From Candidatus Saccharimonadota bacterium (GTDB lineage: Bacteria; Patescibacteriota; Saccharimonadia; Saccharimonadales; UBA4665), in assembly GCA_029288515.1 (NCBI GenBank), contig JARIHB010000182.1:1-19606 (forward strand): DNA of 19,606 nt. Reading direction: 5' to 3'. This document shows, one piece after another, positions 7,192 to 13,700 of this stretch (its first letter is position 1; each line of letters opens with the position of its first letter). Position numbers and translations under genes: made by a program. The notes under the pieces were generated by a model, which saw only the letters and a list, made by a program, of their open reading frames with translations, was not told the DNA's origin and ran no database searches.

Positions 7192-7238
7192 ATTATATTC
7201 TTATAAAATTCGTGCGCCGTCAAATAATTGCCGTCAAA
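7192..7238 (-). promoter_or_regulatory. Leaderless promoter of protein A with upstream direct repeat
   Basis: On the minus strand a consensus TATAAT (complement of 7192-7197) is separated by exactly 6 nt from the ATG, so the expected first transcribed base is at or near the start codon. A 9-nt direct repeat, TTTGACGGC, occurs twice with a 14-nt period (complement of 7216-7224 and 7230-7238). The nearer copy contains a -35-like TTGACG, but at 20 nt it is farther than ideal from the -10. A regulator site is possible. Confidence 0.5.
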
Positions 7239-7301
7239 GACTGTGCTTAGAAGGTGCAGTGCACTAGCATATCCGCTGGATGCGTAAACGCAAACAGTAG
7301 G

Positions 7302-7700
7302 TTATGCTCCGGCAGCGCTCCCAATGAGCTGGTCGATACGCAGTTGGACATCATTCAAAGAAACGTTTGCCTTCACCAGGAAATCTGCTGCGCCATAGCG
7401 GCGAGCTTCGTCTTCGTCGGACGACTGGCTGAGATTAGTGAGCACGATTACCGGTGTGGCAGCGGTTGCCGGGTCGGCGCGCAGCGCTTTCAACACCTCA
7501 AAGCCGTTTTTTCCGGGCAGTATTAAATCGAGCATCACCAAATCAGGATATTCAGCGATAGCGATAGTGATTGCTTCGTTGCCATTGCCTGCTGTCAGCA
7601 CGTTGTAACCGGCGTTTTCGAGCCCTGCCTTAAAGGCGGTAATAATAAACCGGTCGTCATCGGCGATAAGAATGGTTTTGGTTGTCTGGCCGTTGTGCAT
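7302..7700 (-). CDS. Stand-alone response regulator receiver protein
   Basis: A single CheY-like receiver domain of 132 aa with no output domain. It has the acidic pocket ADDD (Asp14, Asp15), the phosphoacceptor Asp58 in VMLDLILPG, the switch Thr88 in VIVLTNLS and Lys110 in FLVKAN. Such proteins signal by protein contact, for example to pilus motors, or act as phosphorelay intermediates. A TTG start 15 nt upstream (7713-7715) is also possible, and I prefer the ATG at 7698-7700 although neither has a strong ribosome site. It is divergent from pilB with 145 bp between, and 116 bp upstream of protein A on the same strand. No kinase is adjacent, so the partner could be either kinase in the window. 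A role in pilus control is suggested only by position. Confidence 0.88.
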   Translation of the reverse strand: MHNGQTTKTILIADDDRFIITAFKAGLENAGYNVLTAGNGNEAITIAIAEYPDLVMLDLILPGKNGFEVLKALRADPATAATPVIVLTNLSQSSDEDEARRYGAADFLVKANVSLNDVQLRIDQLIGSAAGA

Positions 7701-7723
7701 ATGCGTGTTGTCCAATCGTGAGA

Positions 7724-7732
7724 ATTATAGCA
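7724..7732 (-). promoter_or_regulatory. Extended -10 promoter of the receiver gene
   Basis: The minus strand reads TGCTATAAT (complement of 7724-7732), a perfect extended -10 element. It lies 23 nt before the ATG at 7700 and 8 nt before the alternative TTG at 7715. The -35 region is weak, as is usual for extended -10 promoters. Confidence 0.55.
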
Positions 7733-7805
7733 TTGCCAGCCTGTGTATTTCATTCTAATTTAAAAAATACGACAAATAATGTGAATGGTAAAAAGTACAT
7801 GGGAT

Positions 7806-7814
7806 TGCTAAAAT
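7806..7814 (+). promoter_or_regulatory. Extended -10 promoter of the pilus operon
   Basis: TGCTAAAAT is an extended -10 element 31 nt upstream of the pilB ATG, predicting a leader of about 25 nt. A weak GGTGAG (7838-7843) lies just before the start. It mirrors the divergent TGCTATAAT element, and the two are about 75 bp apart. Confidence 0.45.
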
Positions 7815-7845
7815 GAGCATAAGCTCTATTAATGTATGGTGAGTA

Positions 7846-9564
7846 ATGACCCCGACGGACGCTGAACTATCACAGATCCTGACTGATTTAAAGTATCTGC
7901 CTGCCCAGAAGCTGCAGGTTGCTCAAAAGCAGGCTCAGGCCGAGCACACCAGCCTCTACGAGGCGCTGGTTGAGCACGATTATCTGAATGAAGACGAACT
8001 GGGCAAGATAATGGCTTACCACTTTCAGCTGCCGTATGTTTCGCTGCAGAATATCAGTATTACCGACGACCTTTTGCGTTTAACTCCTAAAACCGTGGCC
8101 GAACAGTTCCAAACAGTACCTTTTAAGCTGGACGATGAAGGTCTGCATATCGCTACTGCTCAACCAGATGCTGCGGATCTGTTCGGCATGCTGGCAAAAA
8201 AGGCGGGCGTAAAACAGTATCACGTATCGTTTGCCACTAAGCCGAATATCGATGCAGCCCTTCATTTGTACAAACAGCATTTGCAAACAGTATTCAGTGA
8301 ACTGCTGGGCGGCAATTTTGCCGCTGCGCCGGTCAACGATATCATTGACGCTTTATTTGAGTATGCCTACGATGCTCACGCCTCGGACCTGCACATCGAA
8401 CCACAGGCCGAGCACACTATTGTCCGTTTTCGTATCGACGGTGTGCTGCACGACCAGGTGACGTTTCCAAAGAAATTACACGATCAGGTAGTTACTCGTT
8501 TGAAAGTTATGGCCCGTCTGCGTACCGACGAACATATGCGTGCTCAGGATGGCCGCTTGCATACGATGGTACATGGCGAGGAACTGTCGGTTCGTGTCTC
8601 GATTGTGCCAGTGATTATGGGGGAGAAGGTGGTTATGCGGCTGCTGGCCAAGCGTACGCGCCAATTCAGTCTGACCGACCTGGGCATGAACACCGATGGT
8701 TTGGCAAAACTCCAGCGGGCGTTTAACCGGCCGTTTGGCATGATCCTTTCCACCGGGCCTACCGGCTCCGGCAAAACCACAACGATCTACGCCATTCTTA
8801 AAATACTCAACACCCGTGACCGCAATATCGCAACCATCGAAGATCCAATCGAGTACATTATTGCCGGTGTAAACCAACTGCAGGCTAACGCCAAGACAGA
8901 TCTTACTTTTAGCACCGGCCTGCGTTCATTGCTCCGTCAGGATCCCGACGTGCTGTTTGTGGGTGAAATTCGCGACGAAGAAACGGCTGACATCGCAGTT
9001 AACGCCTCCATGACTGGCCATTTGGTGCTGAGCACTATGCACACCAATGACGCCGTAACGACACTGCCGCGCCTGGTGGACATGCACATCGAACCGTTCC
9101 TGGCGGCATCGACCGTTAACCTGATTGTCGGACAGCGTTTGGTGCGCCAGATATGTCAGCACTGCAAAGTCAGCGCTGAAATTACCAAGAGCGGCAGAAC
9201 ATGTACCGGCGAGGTGGAGGATGTAAGTATGCTCAAATCGCTCGACACCCGTATGGTTACAAACCTTTTTGCCGGCCAAACTAGCATACGTATATACCGC
9301 GGCACCGGCTGCAGCATTTGTCATACGACGGGTTATCAGGGGCGGTTTGGTATTTTTGAACTGCTGGAAATAACACCAAAGCTCGCCCAGCTGATCGCCG
9401 CCAAGGCTGATACCGATACGCTGCAGGCGCAGGCGGTTAAAGACGGCATGGTAACGATGCTGGAGGATGGATTGCAAAAGGTATTAGCCGGCCAGACGAC
9501 ACTGTCTGAAGTATTGCGCGTAACAAGGGGTTGGAATGAGGCTGACAAGAGTCCGGCTGCATAG
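7846..9564 (+). CDS. pilB: Type IV pilus assembly ATPase PilB/GspE
   Basis: The cytoplasmic hexameric motor that drives pilin polymerisation. In this 572-aa protein an MshEN-like N-terminal domain (about 1-145) precedes the ATPase core. Landmarks are the Asp-box region ASDLHIEPQ (179-187), Walker A GPTGSGKT (304-311), IEDPIEY (331-337), Walker B with the catalytic Glu in VGEIRDEETA (372-381), and the His box GHLVLSTMHTND (391-402). A zinc tetracysteine site is formed by Cys437/Cys440 and Cys489/Cys492. The tetracysteine site and the N-terminal domain distinguish it from the retraction ATPase PilT. The spacing between the cysteine pairs (48 residues) includes an extra Cys at 453. It overlaps pilC by 29 nt and begins a same-strand run ending at 12973. 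Confidence 0.95.
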   Translation: MTPTDAELSQILTDLKYLPAQKLQVAQKQAQAEHTSLYEALVEHDYLNEDELGKIMAYHFQLPYVSLQNISITDDLLRLTPKTVAEQFQTVPFKLDDEGLHIATAQPDAADLFGMLAKKAGVKQYHVSFATKPNIDAALHLYKQHLQTVFSELLGGNFAAAPVNDIIDALFEYAYDAHASDLHIEPQAEHTIVRFRIDGVLHDQVTFPKKLHDQVVTRLKVMARLRTDEHMRAQDGRLHTMVHGEELSVRVSIVPVIMGEKVVMRLLAKRTRQFSLTDLGMNTDGLAKLQRAFNRPFGMILSTGPTGSGKTTTIYAILKILNTRDRNIATIEDPIEYIIAGVNQLQANAKTDLTFSTGLRSLLRQDPDVLFVGEIRDEETADIAVNASMTGHLVLSTMHTNDAVTTLPRLVDMHIEPFLAASTVNLIVGQRLVRQICQHCKVSAEITKSGRTCTGEVEDVSMLKSLDTRMVTNLFAGQTSIRIYRGTGCSICHTTGYQGRFGIFELLEITPKLAQLIAAKADTDTLQAQAVKDGMVTMLEDGLQKVLAGQTTLSEVLRVTRGWNEADKSPAA

Positions 9565-10591
9565 TAAAGAACAGCTTGTGCTGTTTACCGACCTGTCGAC
9601 CATGCTGGAGGCGGGCATTCCGTTGCTTGAGACGATTGAATCGTTAGAGGCGGATGCCAAGGGCGGCCTTAAGAAGGTGCTTGGTGCACTGCGCGCTGCG
9701 CTGCTGAACGGCGAAACACTGTCACACGCCATGCAACAATTCCCTAAAAGCTTCGATCCGATTACGATCAACCTGATGCGCGCTGCCGAAGCCGGCGGTA
9801 CGCTGGAAGAAACGCTGCAGGACATCGTAAAAACTATACAAAAAGAAGTGGCGTTTACCGGCAGCCTAAAAGTAGCAATGATCTACCCGGCGTTTGTGAT
9901 GGTTATATTCTCAGGCATCATTGTTATGATGCTGACGTTCGTGGTGCCTCGCGTCGCCCAGGTATTTCGTACGCTGCGTACGCCAGTGCCGTGGGCCACG
10001 CGTCATCTTATTGAAGCGTCCACCTTTTTTATGCATAACTGGCCGTTCATTATCGCCGGTATTATCGTCTTTCTGGTAGTGTGCGGGCTGCTGATTCGGA
10101 CCTACAAGCGAGCCGTCGTGCAGTTACTACTAAGCCTTCCTGGGTTGCGAACACTTGGGGTAAACATTGATCTGGCGCGGCTAACACGGACGCTGGCGTT
10201 GCTACTGCGGGCCGGCGTGCCGCTGGATGAGACATTGTTGCTTGCCCGGCATGCGGTCCGCAAAAAAAGCATAGTCGCGATTGTGTATGCCATGCAACAC
10301 AATATGGAGGCCGGCCGGCCACTGGCGCACGGTCTGCGTAAAGCTAAAAATGGTGTACCGGCCATTTTTTCGCGCTCACTGGAAACGGCGGAACGGACTG
10401 GCACCCTGGAGCGTACCCTGCAGAACCTGTCGAAGCATTTTGACGCCCAGGTAGGCGAGAGCCTAAAAGCCATTAGCAGCCTTATAGAGCCATTGCTGAT
10501 TCTGGTGGTAGGCGGTCTGGTAGGCGGTCTGATAATAACGGTTATGGCGCCGATTTATAGCGTAACGTCACATCTGCAAGTTAAAAAATAA
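9536..10591 (+). CDS. pilC: Type IV pilus inner-membrane platform protein PilC/GspF
   Basis: The 351-aa membrane platform on which PilB acts. Two GspF domains are visible, about 12-135 and 213-340, each starting with LF/LA-x-x-L-x-x-x-L-x-AG-[VI]-PL. Hydrophobic segments lie at about 113-137, 168-187 and 315-340. It is shorter than the usual 400 aa because the cytosolic N-terminal extension is nearly absent. The start is supported by AAGGGG (9525-9530) 5 nt before the ATG, inside the end of pilB. The last membrane segment is encoded in part by two perfect 12-nt tandem copies (10508-10531) giving VGGLVGGL. Confidence 0.93.
   Translation: MRLTRVRLHSKEQLVLFTDLSTMLEAGIPLLETIESLEADAKGGLKKVLGALRAALLNGETLSHAMQQFPKSFDPITINLMRAAEAGGTLEETLQDIVKTIQKEVAFTGSLKVAMIYPAFVMVIFSGIIVMMLTFVVPRVAQVFRTLRTPVPWATRHLIEASTFFMHNWPFIIAGIIVFLVVCGLLIRTYKRAVVQLLLSLPGLRTLGVNIDLARLTRTLALLLRAGVPLDETLLLARHAVRKKSIVAIVYAMQHNMEAGRPLAHGLRKAKNGVPAIFSRSLETAERTGTLERTLQNLSKHFDAQVGESLKAISSLIEPLLILVVGGLVGGLIITVMAPIYSVTSHLQVKK
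10508..10531 (+). repeat. 12-nt perfect tandem repeat inside pilC
   Basis: GTAGGCGGTCTG occurs twice back to back and in frame, encoding VGGL-VGGL in the final membrane helix of PilC. Being a multiple of three, a copy-number change would add or remove four residues without a frameshift. Confidence 0.9.
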
Positions 10592-10593
10592 GT

Positions 10594-11091
10594 ATGGGCG
10601 CTCATTTCCATTCTTCAGCAATCCGTAGGCAGGTTGGCTTTACCCTGGTAGAGGTTATGGTGTCGTTGGGCATATTGGCAGCGTTGGCAGCATTGACGTT
10701 TATAAATCTGGGGCGTCCGCAAACCACAGCCTCGGTTACAAGCGTAGTAAATGTATTGGTTGCTGACATTGCCAGCGAGCGGCAGGCGGCAATGGCTGGC
10801 GACGCCGGCAGCACAGCCGCTGCACAGCCGCACGGCATTCATTTTGAGAACGACCACTACACCCTATTTGCCGGCGCGTCGTACGACGCCGGCGATAGCG
10901 CTAACTATACGGCAACACTTGATGGGAGCGCACAGTTGCATACCACGCTGCCCGGCAATGAAGTGTTATTTGATAGCATCAGCGGTGAAGTGCATGCATA
11001 CGACCCGGCCAACAACACGATTGCCATTACCGCCGATGGTTTTACTAAGACCATTACACTTAATCGCCTGGGGACGGTCACGGTTAACTGA
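10594..11091 (+). CDS. Minor pilin / pseudopilin, GspH/FimT-like
   Basis: A 165-aa prepilin-like protein. The leader ends at Gly15, followed by FTLVE with the +5 Glu at 20 and a hydrophobic helix to about 40, the class III signal cut and N-methylated by prepilin peptidase. The helix continues into VADIASERQAAM, and the C-terminal part is rich in beta strands, the layout of GspH/FimT minor pilins that prime assembly. It begins 2 nt after the pilC stop. No ribosome site is clear, so translation is probably coupled to pilC. The exact subtype is inferred from order and shape. Confidence 0.8.
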   Translation: MGAHFHSSAIRRQVGFTLVEVMVSLGILAALAALTFINLGRPQTTASVTSVVNVLVADIASERQAAMAGDAGSTAAAQPHGIHFENDHYTLFAGASYDAGDSANYTATLDGSAQLHTTLPGNEVLFDSISGEVHAYDPANNTIAITADGFTKTITLNRLGTVTVN

Positions 11092-11092
11092 T

Positions 11093-11551
11093 ATGCGGCA
11101 TACCGAGTACGGAGCAACATTAGTTGAGGTATTGGTAGCGATCGCTTTGGCGGGTATTATGCTGCCTACCCTCGCCACAGCGTTGGTAACATCGCATGCC
11201 GGCAAGGCCACCGCCCAGCGACAACTCCAGGCAGGCAGCTTGTTGCGCGAAGCAACAGAAGCGATGCGCACCATACGTTCCGGCAATTGGAATGACATAT
11301 CTAATGGTATATATCACCCGGCGGTAGCAGGTAGCAGTTGGACGCTGGCGAGCGGGTCCGAGACGGTGGATGGTTTTACGCGGCAGATTGCGGTAACAGA
11401 TGCACGCCGTGGCACAAACGGCGAATTGGTACTGAGCGGTGGTACGGCAGATACCGACCTCAAGTACATTACGATTACCGTGTCATGGACAGCACCGTAT
11501 GACGGCTCAGTGAGCGGTGAAATGTACCTGGGCAACTGGAGCGGCCAATGA
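11093..11551 (+). CDS. Minor pilin, PilV/GspI-like
   Basis: A 152-aa prepilin-like protein with a very short leader. Cleavage is expected after Gly7, giving ATLVEVLVAIALAG with Glu12 at +5. The N-terminal helix runs into LLREATEAMRTIRSGNW, and the rest is beta-rich and ends in WSGQ. In pilus and secretion clusters the second minor pilin after a GspH-like one is usually GspI/PilV, which fits the helix text here. The start is 1 nt after the preceding stop, and the stop overlaps the next start as ATGA. Confidence 0.78.
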   Translation: MRHTEYGATLVEVLVAIALAGIMLPTLATALVTSHAGKATAQRQLQAGSLLREATEAMRTIRSGNWNDISNGIYHPAVAGSSWTLASGSETVDGFTRQIAVTDARRGTNGELVLSGGTADTDLKYITITVSWTAPYDGSVSGEMYLGNWSGQ

Positions 11552-12048
11552 ATATCCGGCAGTTTCGTTCCGATCAACGGGGAGTAACACTTATTGAATT
11601 GTTGGTTACGATGGGTCTGCTCTCGGCCTTTATGGTACTGCTCACCACGGTATTTACTGCCAGCGTTGACGTGCAGTCCGAATCTTCCAGTTATTCATCT
11701 GCCATAAGCGATGGCCGGTACACGCTTGCGCGCCTGGCATATGATATACGGCGCGCCACGGCCATAAGCGTGCCTGCGGCAGCCGGCGATGAGGACGATA
11801 CGCTCGCTATAACTATCGGTAGCACAGCATATACCTACCATATACATGACGGGCGTTTGCAGATGAACGCTGACGGTGTATCAGACTATCTAACCGGCCA
11901 GAGAAGCGTGGTGTCTGACGTGCATTTTCAGCTGCTGGCCAACGGGAGCGGCAAACCTTCAGTGCGATACCGCTTTACCGTAACAGGCACTGATGACCCT
12001 CACAATCCTTCAGTACAGACTTATAGTGGCACGACGGAGATCCGGTGA
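11548..12048 (+). CDS. Minor pilin, PilW/GspJ-like
   Basis: A 166-aa prepilin-like protein. The leader ends at Gly12, followed by VTLIELLVTMGLLSAF with Glu17 at +5. After the hydrophobic stalk comes SDGRYTLARLAYDIRRAT, the usual GspJ/PilW continuation in which a helix with an R-x-x-x-D-I-R pattern leads to a beta-rich globular part. It overlaps both neighbours by 1-4 nt. Confidence 0.8.
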   Translation: MNIRQFRSDQRGVTLIELLVTMGLLSAFMVLLTTVFTASVDVQSESSSYSSAISDGRYTLARLAYDIRRATAISVPAAAGDEDDTLAITIGSTAYTYHIHDGRLQMNADGVSDYLTGQRSVVSDVHFQLLANGSGKPSVRYRFTVTGTDDPHNPSVQTYSGTTEIR

Positions 12049-12431
12049 TGAGCCGCCGAATATATAACTGTGCCGGCCAGACAGTTATAGCGCTGTTGCT
12101 ATTCATGATGCTTGCCATTATGGTAACGACAGCTGCCGCCACGGTCACCATAACTAATATCCGCGCAAACGATCAATACACTAAAGGTGAGCAAGCACTC
12201 ATGTTTGCTGAAAGCGGCATTGACGAAGCACTTGTACGGCTGACCCGCGACCCTGACTATGCTGGCGGAACTATCGCCTTTCAAGACGGAACTGCTACAA
12301 TAAGCGTAAGCGGTACATCTGTGAAAACAATTATTTCCCACGGCACCAACAACAATTATCACCGGACTGTAACGGTAACCGCAGCCGTTGACGGTGCCGT
12401 TACCGTTACAAGCTGGAGTGAAACACCGTAA
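12048..12431 (+). CDS. Minor pilin, PilX/GspK-like, without +5 Glu
   Basis: A 127-aa protein with a pilin-like N-terminus. Gly10 precedes QTVIALLLFMMLAIMVTTAA, but the +5 position is Ala instead of Glu. Loss of this Glu is typical of GspK/PilX, the tip-most minor pilin. The following GEQALMFAESGIDEALVRL matches the A-x-x-A-x-x-A-x-x-AGI-[ED] pattern of PilX. A GTG at 12045 is in frame, but GGAGA (12036-12040) at 7-nt spacing favours the ATG at 12048, which shares its A with the preceding stop. It is much shorter than GspK (about 320 aa), closer to PilX. Confidence 0.75.
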   Translation: MSRRIYNCAGQTVIALLLFMMLAIMVTTAAATVTITNIRANDQYTKGEQALMFAESGIDEALVRLTRDPDYAGGTIAFQDGTATISVSGTSVKTIISHGTNNNYHRTVTVTAAVDGAVTVTSWSETP

Positions 12432-12973
12432 TGTTTTCCAAACCAAACACTCTTGTATATGTCCACCGGGGCGGCATTATCTTGTACGGCAAGCATGCCA
12501 CGCAAGGGCGGCTTCAGTTTCCGGCAAATACGTTTACAAATCTCGAAGTGATTAATAGTAGAGTATTTACTCAGTTTTGCCAGGAATTTTTTGCAGAAAA
12601 ACATGTAAAACATGGCCGTGTTCTCATTGTTTTGGACTACAGTGTGGTCTTTGAAAAAAGCATTGCTTTTGATGAATCAGGCAAGCCGGATATGGTGCGC
12701 GATGCATTTGTGGCAGCCGTGCCGCTGGAGCCGGAACAGCGCATCGTGCGCACCGTAACCACCACAGACATCTTGCGTATTTTTGCCACAAACGGTGACT
12801 TTTTAACGTGCTTAACAGAGGCGCTGACAACAGCCGAAGCTGCCAAGGTAACAAATATTGTGCCAGTAGCAGTGTACAACTTAGATAGCACCAAGCAGCC
12901 AGTCAGTAAGCTGGCAGAGCTCTTTTTTAGCGATGCAACGGCACGCAAAGCAGCCGATTTTCTTGCCGAATAG
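12431..12973 (+). CDS. Pilus-operon protein of uncertain family, possibly PilM-like
   Basis: A 180-aa soluble protein with no signal peptide or membrane segment and start ATG overlapping the preceding stop as TAATG, so it belongs to the pilus operon. The N-terminal strand pair (TLVYVHRGGIILYG), a FPANTFTNLEVIN turn, a helix, then GRVLIVLDYSVVFEKSI and later AFVAAVPLEP resemble the order of elements in one half of the actin-like PilM/GspL fold, which links the motor to the pilin platform. No ATP-binding motif is recognisable and the length is about half that of PilM. Family membership is weak inference; position and co-translation are firm. Confidence 0.6.
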   Translation: MFSKPNTLVYVHRGGIILYGKHATQGRLQFPANTFTNLEVINSRVFTQFCQEFFAEKHVKHGRVLIVLDYSVVFEKSIAFDESGKPDMVRDAFVAAVPLEPEQRIVRTVTTTDILRIFATNGDFLTCLTEALTTAEAAKVTNIVPVAVYNLDSTKQPVSKLAELFFSDATARKAADFLAE

Positions 12974-13075
12974 TCATAATAAATACAACATTTACACACA
13001 GCTTTTGTGTTGACTTACCATAAGGATTTTTTAATTATTAGAATATACATTAAAACAACAAAAGGTTAAAAAAAT
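12974..13075 (+). promoter_or_regulatory. AT-rich promoter region of the major pilin
   Basis: This 102-bp gap is far richer in A and T than its surroundings. TTGACT at 13010-13015 is a good -35. Several -10-like hexamers follow, AATTAT (13033-13038, 17-nt spacer) and TAGAAT (13039-13044), so the true -10 is not settled. AAAGG at 13060-13064 is a ribosome site with long spacing. A small hairpin ACACA/TGTGT (12996-13010) overlaps the -35. An independent promoter is expected because the major pilin must be made in large excess over the minor ones. Confidence 0.45.
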
Positions 13076-13555
13076 ATGAATCTACCAAAAATCCGCAAAA
13101 CCCGCCTTGGCCAACGAGGATTCACCCTCGTGGAAGTCCTTGTCGTTGTCGGTATCCTTGCCATTCTTTTGGCCATTACACTGGTGGCTATTAACCCCAA
13201 CCAGCACTTCCAGGACTCGCGCAACTCACAGCGCAGCAGCAATGTAACCGCTATCCTTGATGCTATTTACGAATACGAATCAGCACACAGCGGTAACGTT
13301 CCGCCGTCACTGTCCAGTGCAACCAGCACGGCAACAGGAATTGGCACCGGCGTAGGTCATATTGATCTTTGTGCCGACCTCGTGCCGGCCGACATTGCCG
13401 ACATGCCGCTTGACCCCACTACCGGCACAAAGGCAGGCACGGACTGTGCTGCAGACGACTACGAAACCGGCTACGAGGTAGCCAAGAGTTCTAATAACCG
13501 CTTTACCATTAGCGCTCCGGCTGCTGAAGGCACTACCATTTCAGTCACCCGCTAA
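13076..13555 (+). CDS. Major type IV pilin
   Basis: A 159-aa prepilin, the likely main pilus subunit. A positively charged leader ends at Gly15. Cleavage gives FTLVEVLVVVGILAILLAIT, with Glu20 at +5 and the hydrophobic stalk to about 38. The stalk is followed by NPNQHFQDSRNSQRSSNVTAILDAIYEY, a usual pilin alpha-1 continuation. Two cysteines (99 and 124) flank MPLDPTTGT and probably form the C-terminal disulfide of the D-region. It has its own promoter region and terminator. Its codons end in C and T more often than those of the neighbouring genes, consistent with strong expression. The gene name is left blank because pilA and pilE cannot be told apart. Confidence 0.9.
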   Translation: MNLPKIRKTRLGQRGFTLVEVLVVVGILAILLAITLVAINPNQHFQDSRNSQRSSNVTAILDAIYEYESAHSGNVPPSLSSATSTATGIGTGVGHIDLCADLVPADIADMPLDPTTGTKAGTDCAADDYETGYEVAKSSNNRFTISAPAAEGTTISVTR

Positions 13556-13573
13556 CCGGCGAGTAGTACAGAG

Positions 13574-13604
13574 CAGACCCCTCACATCCAAGGGGTCTGT
13601 TTTT
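13574..13604 (+). terminator. Rho-independent terminator of the pilin gene
   Basis: A perfect 9-bp stem, CAGACCCCT (13574-13582) and AGGGGTCTG (13591-13599), encloses an 8-nt loop and runs into TTTTT. It begins 18 nt after the pilin stop codon. It is the clearest intrinsic terminator in the window. Confidence 0.92.
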
Positions 13605-13700
13605 GTATGCGGTTGCCTTTATGGCTTTGGTGGCAATATCTTTTCAGATAATAGCCCAGAGCTTATGCTGTCCAGCTGTTCGGCATAGCATACCTCAGGC

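Noticed and set aside
12994..13010. Terminator for the minor-pilin operon at ACACA/TGTGT
   Set aside because: The stem is only 5 bp of A-C/G-T and is not followed by a T-tract.
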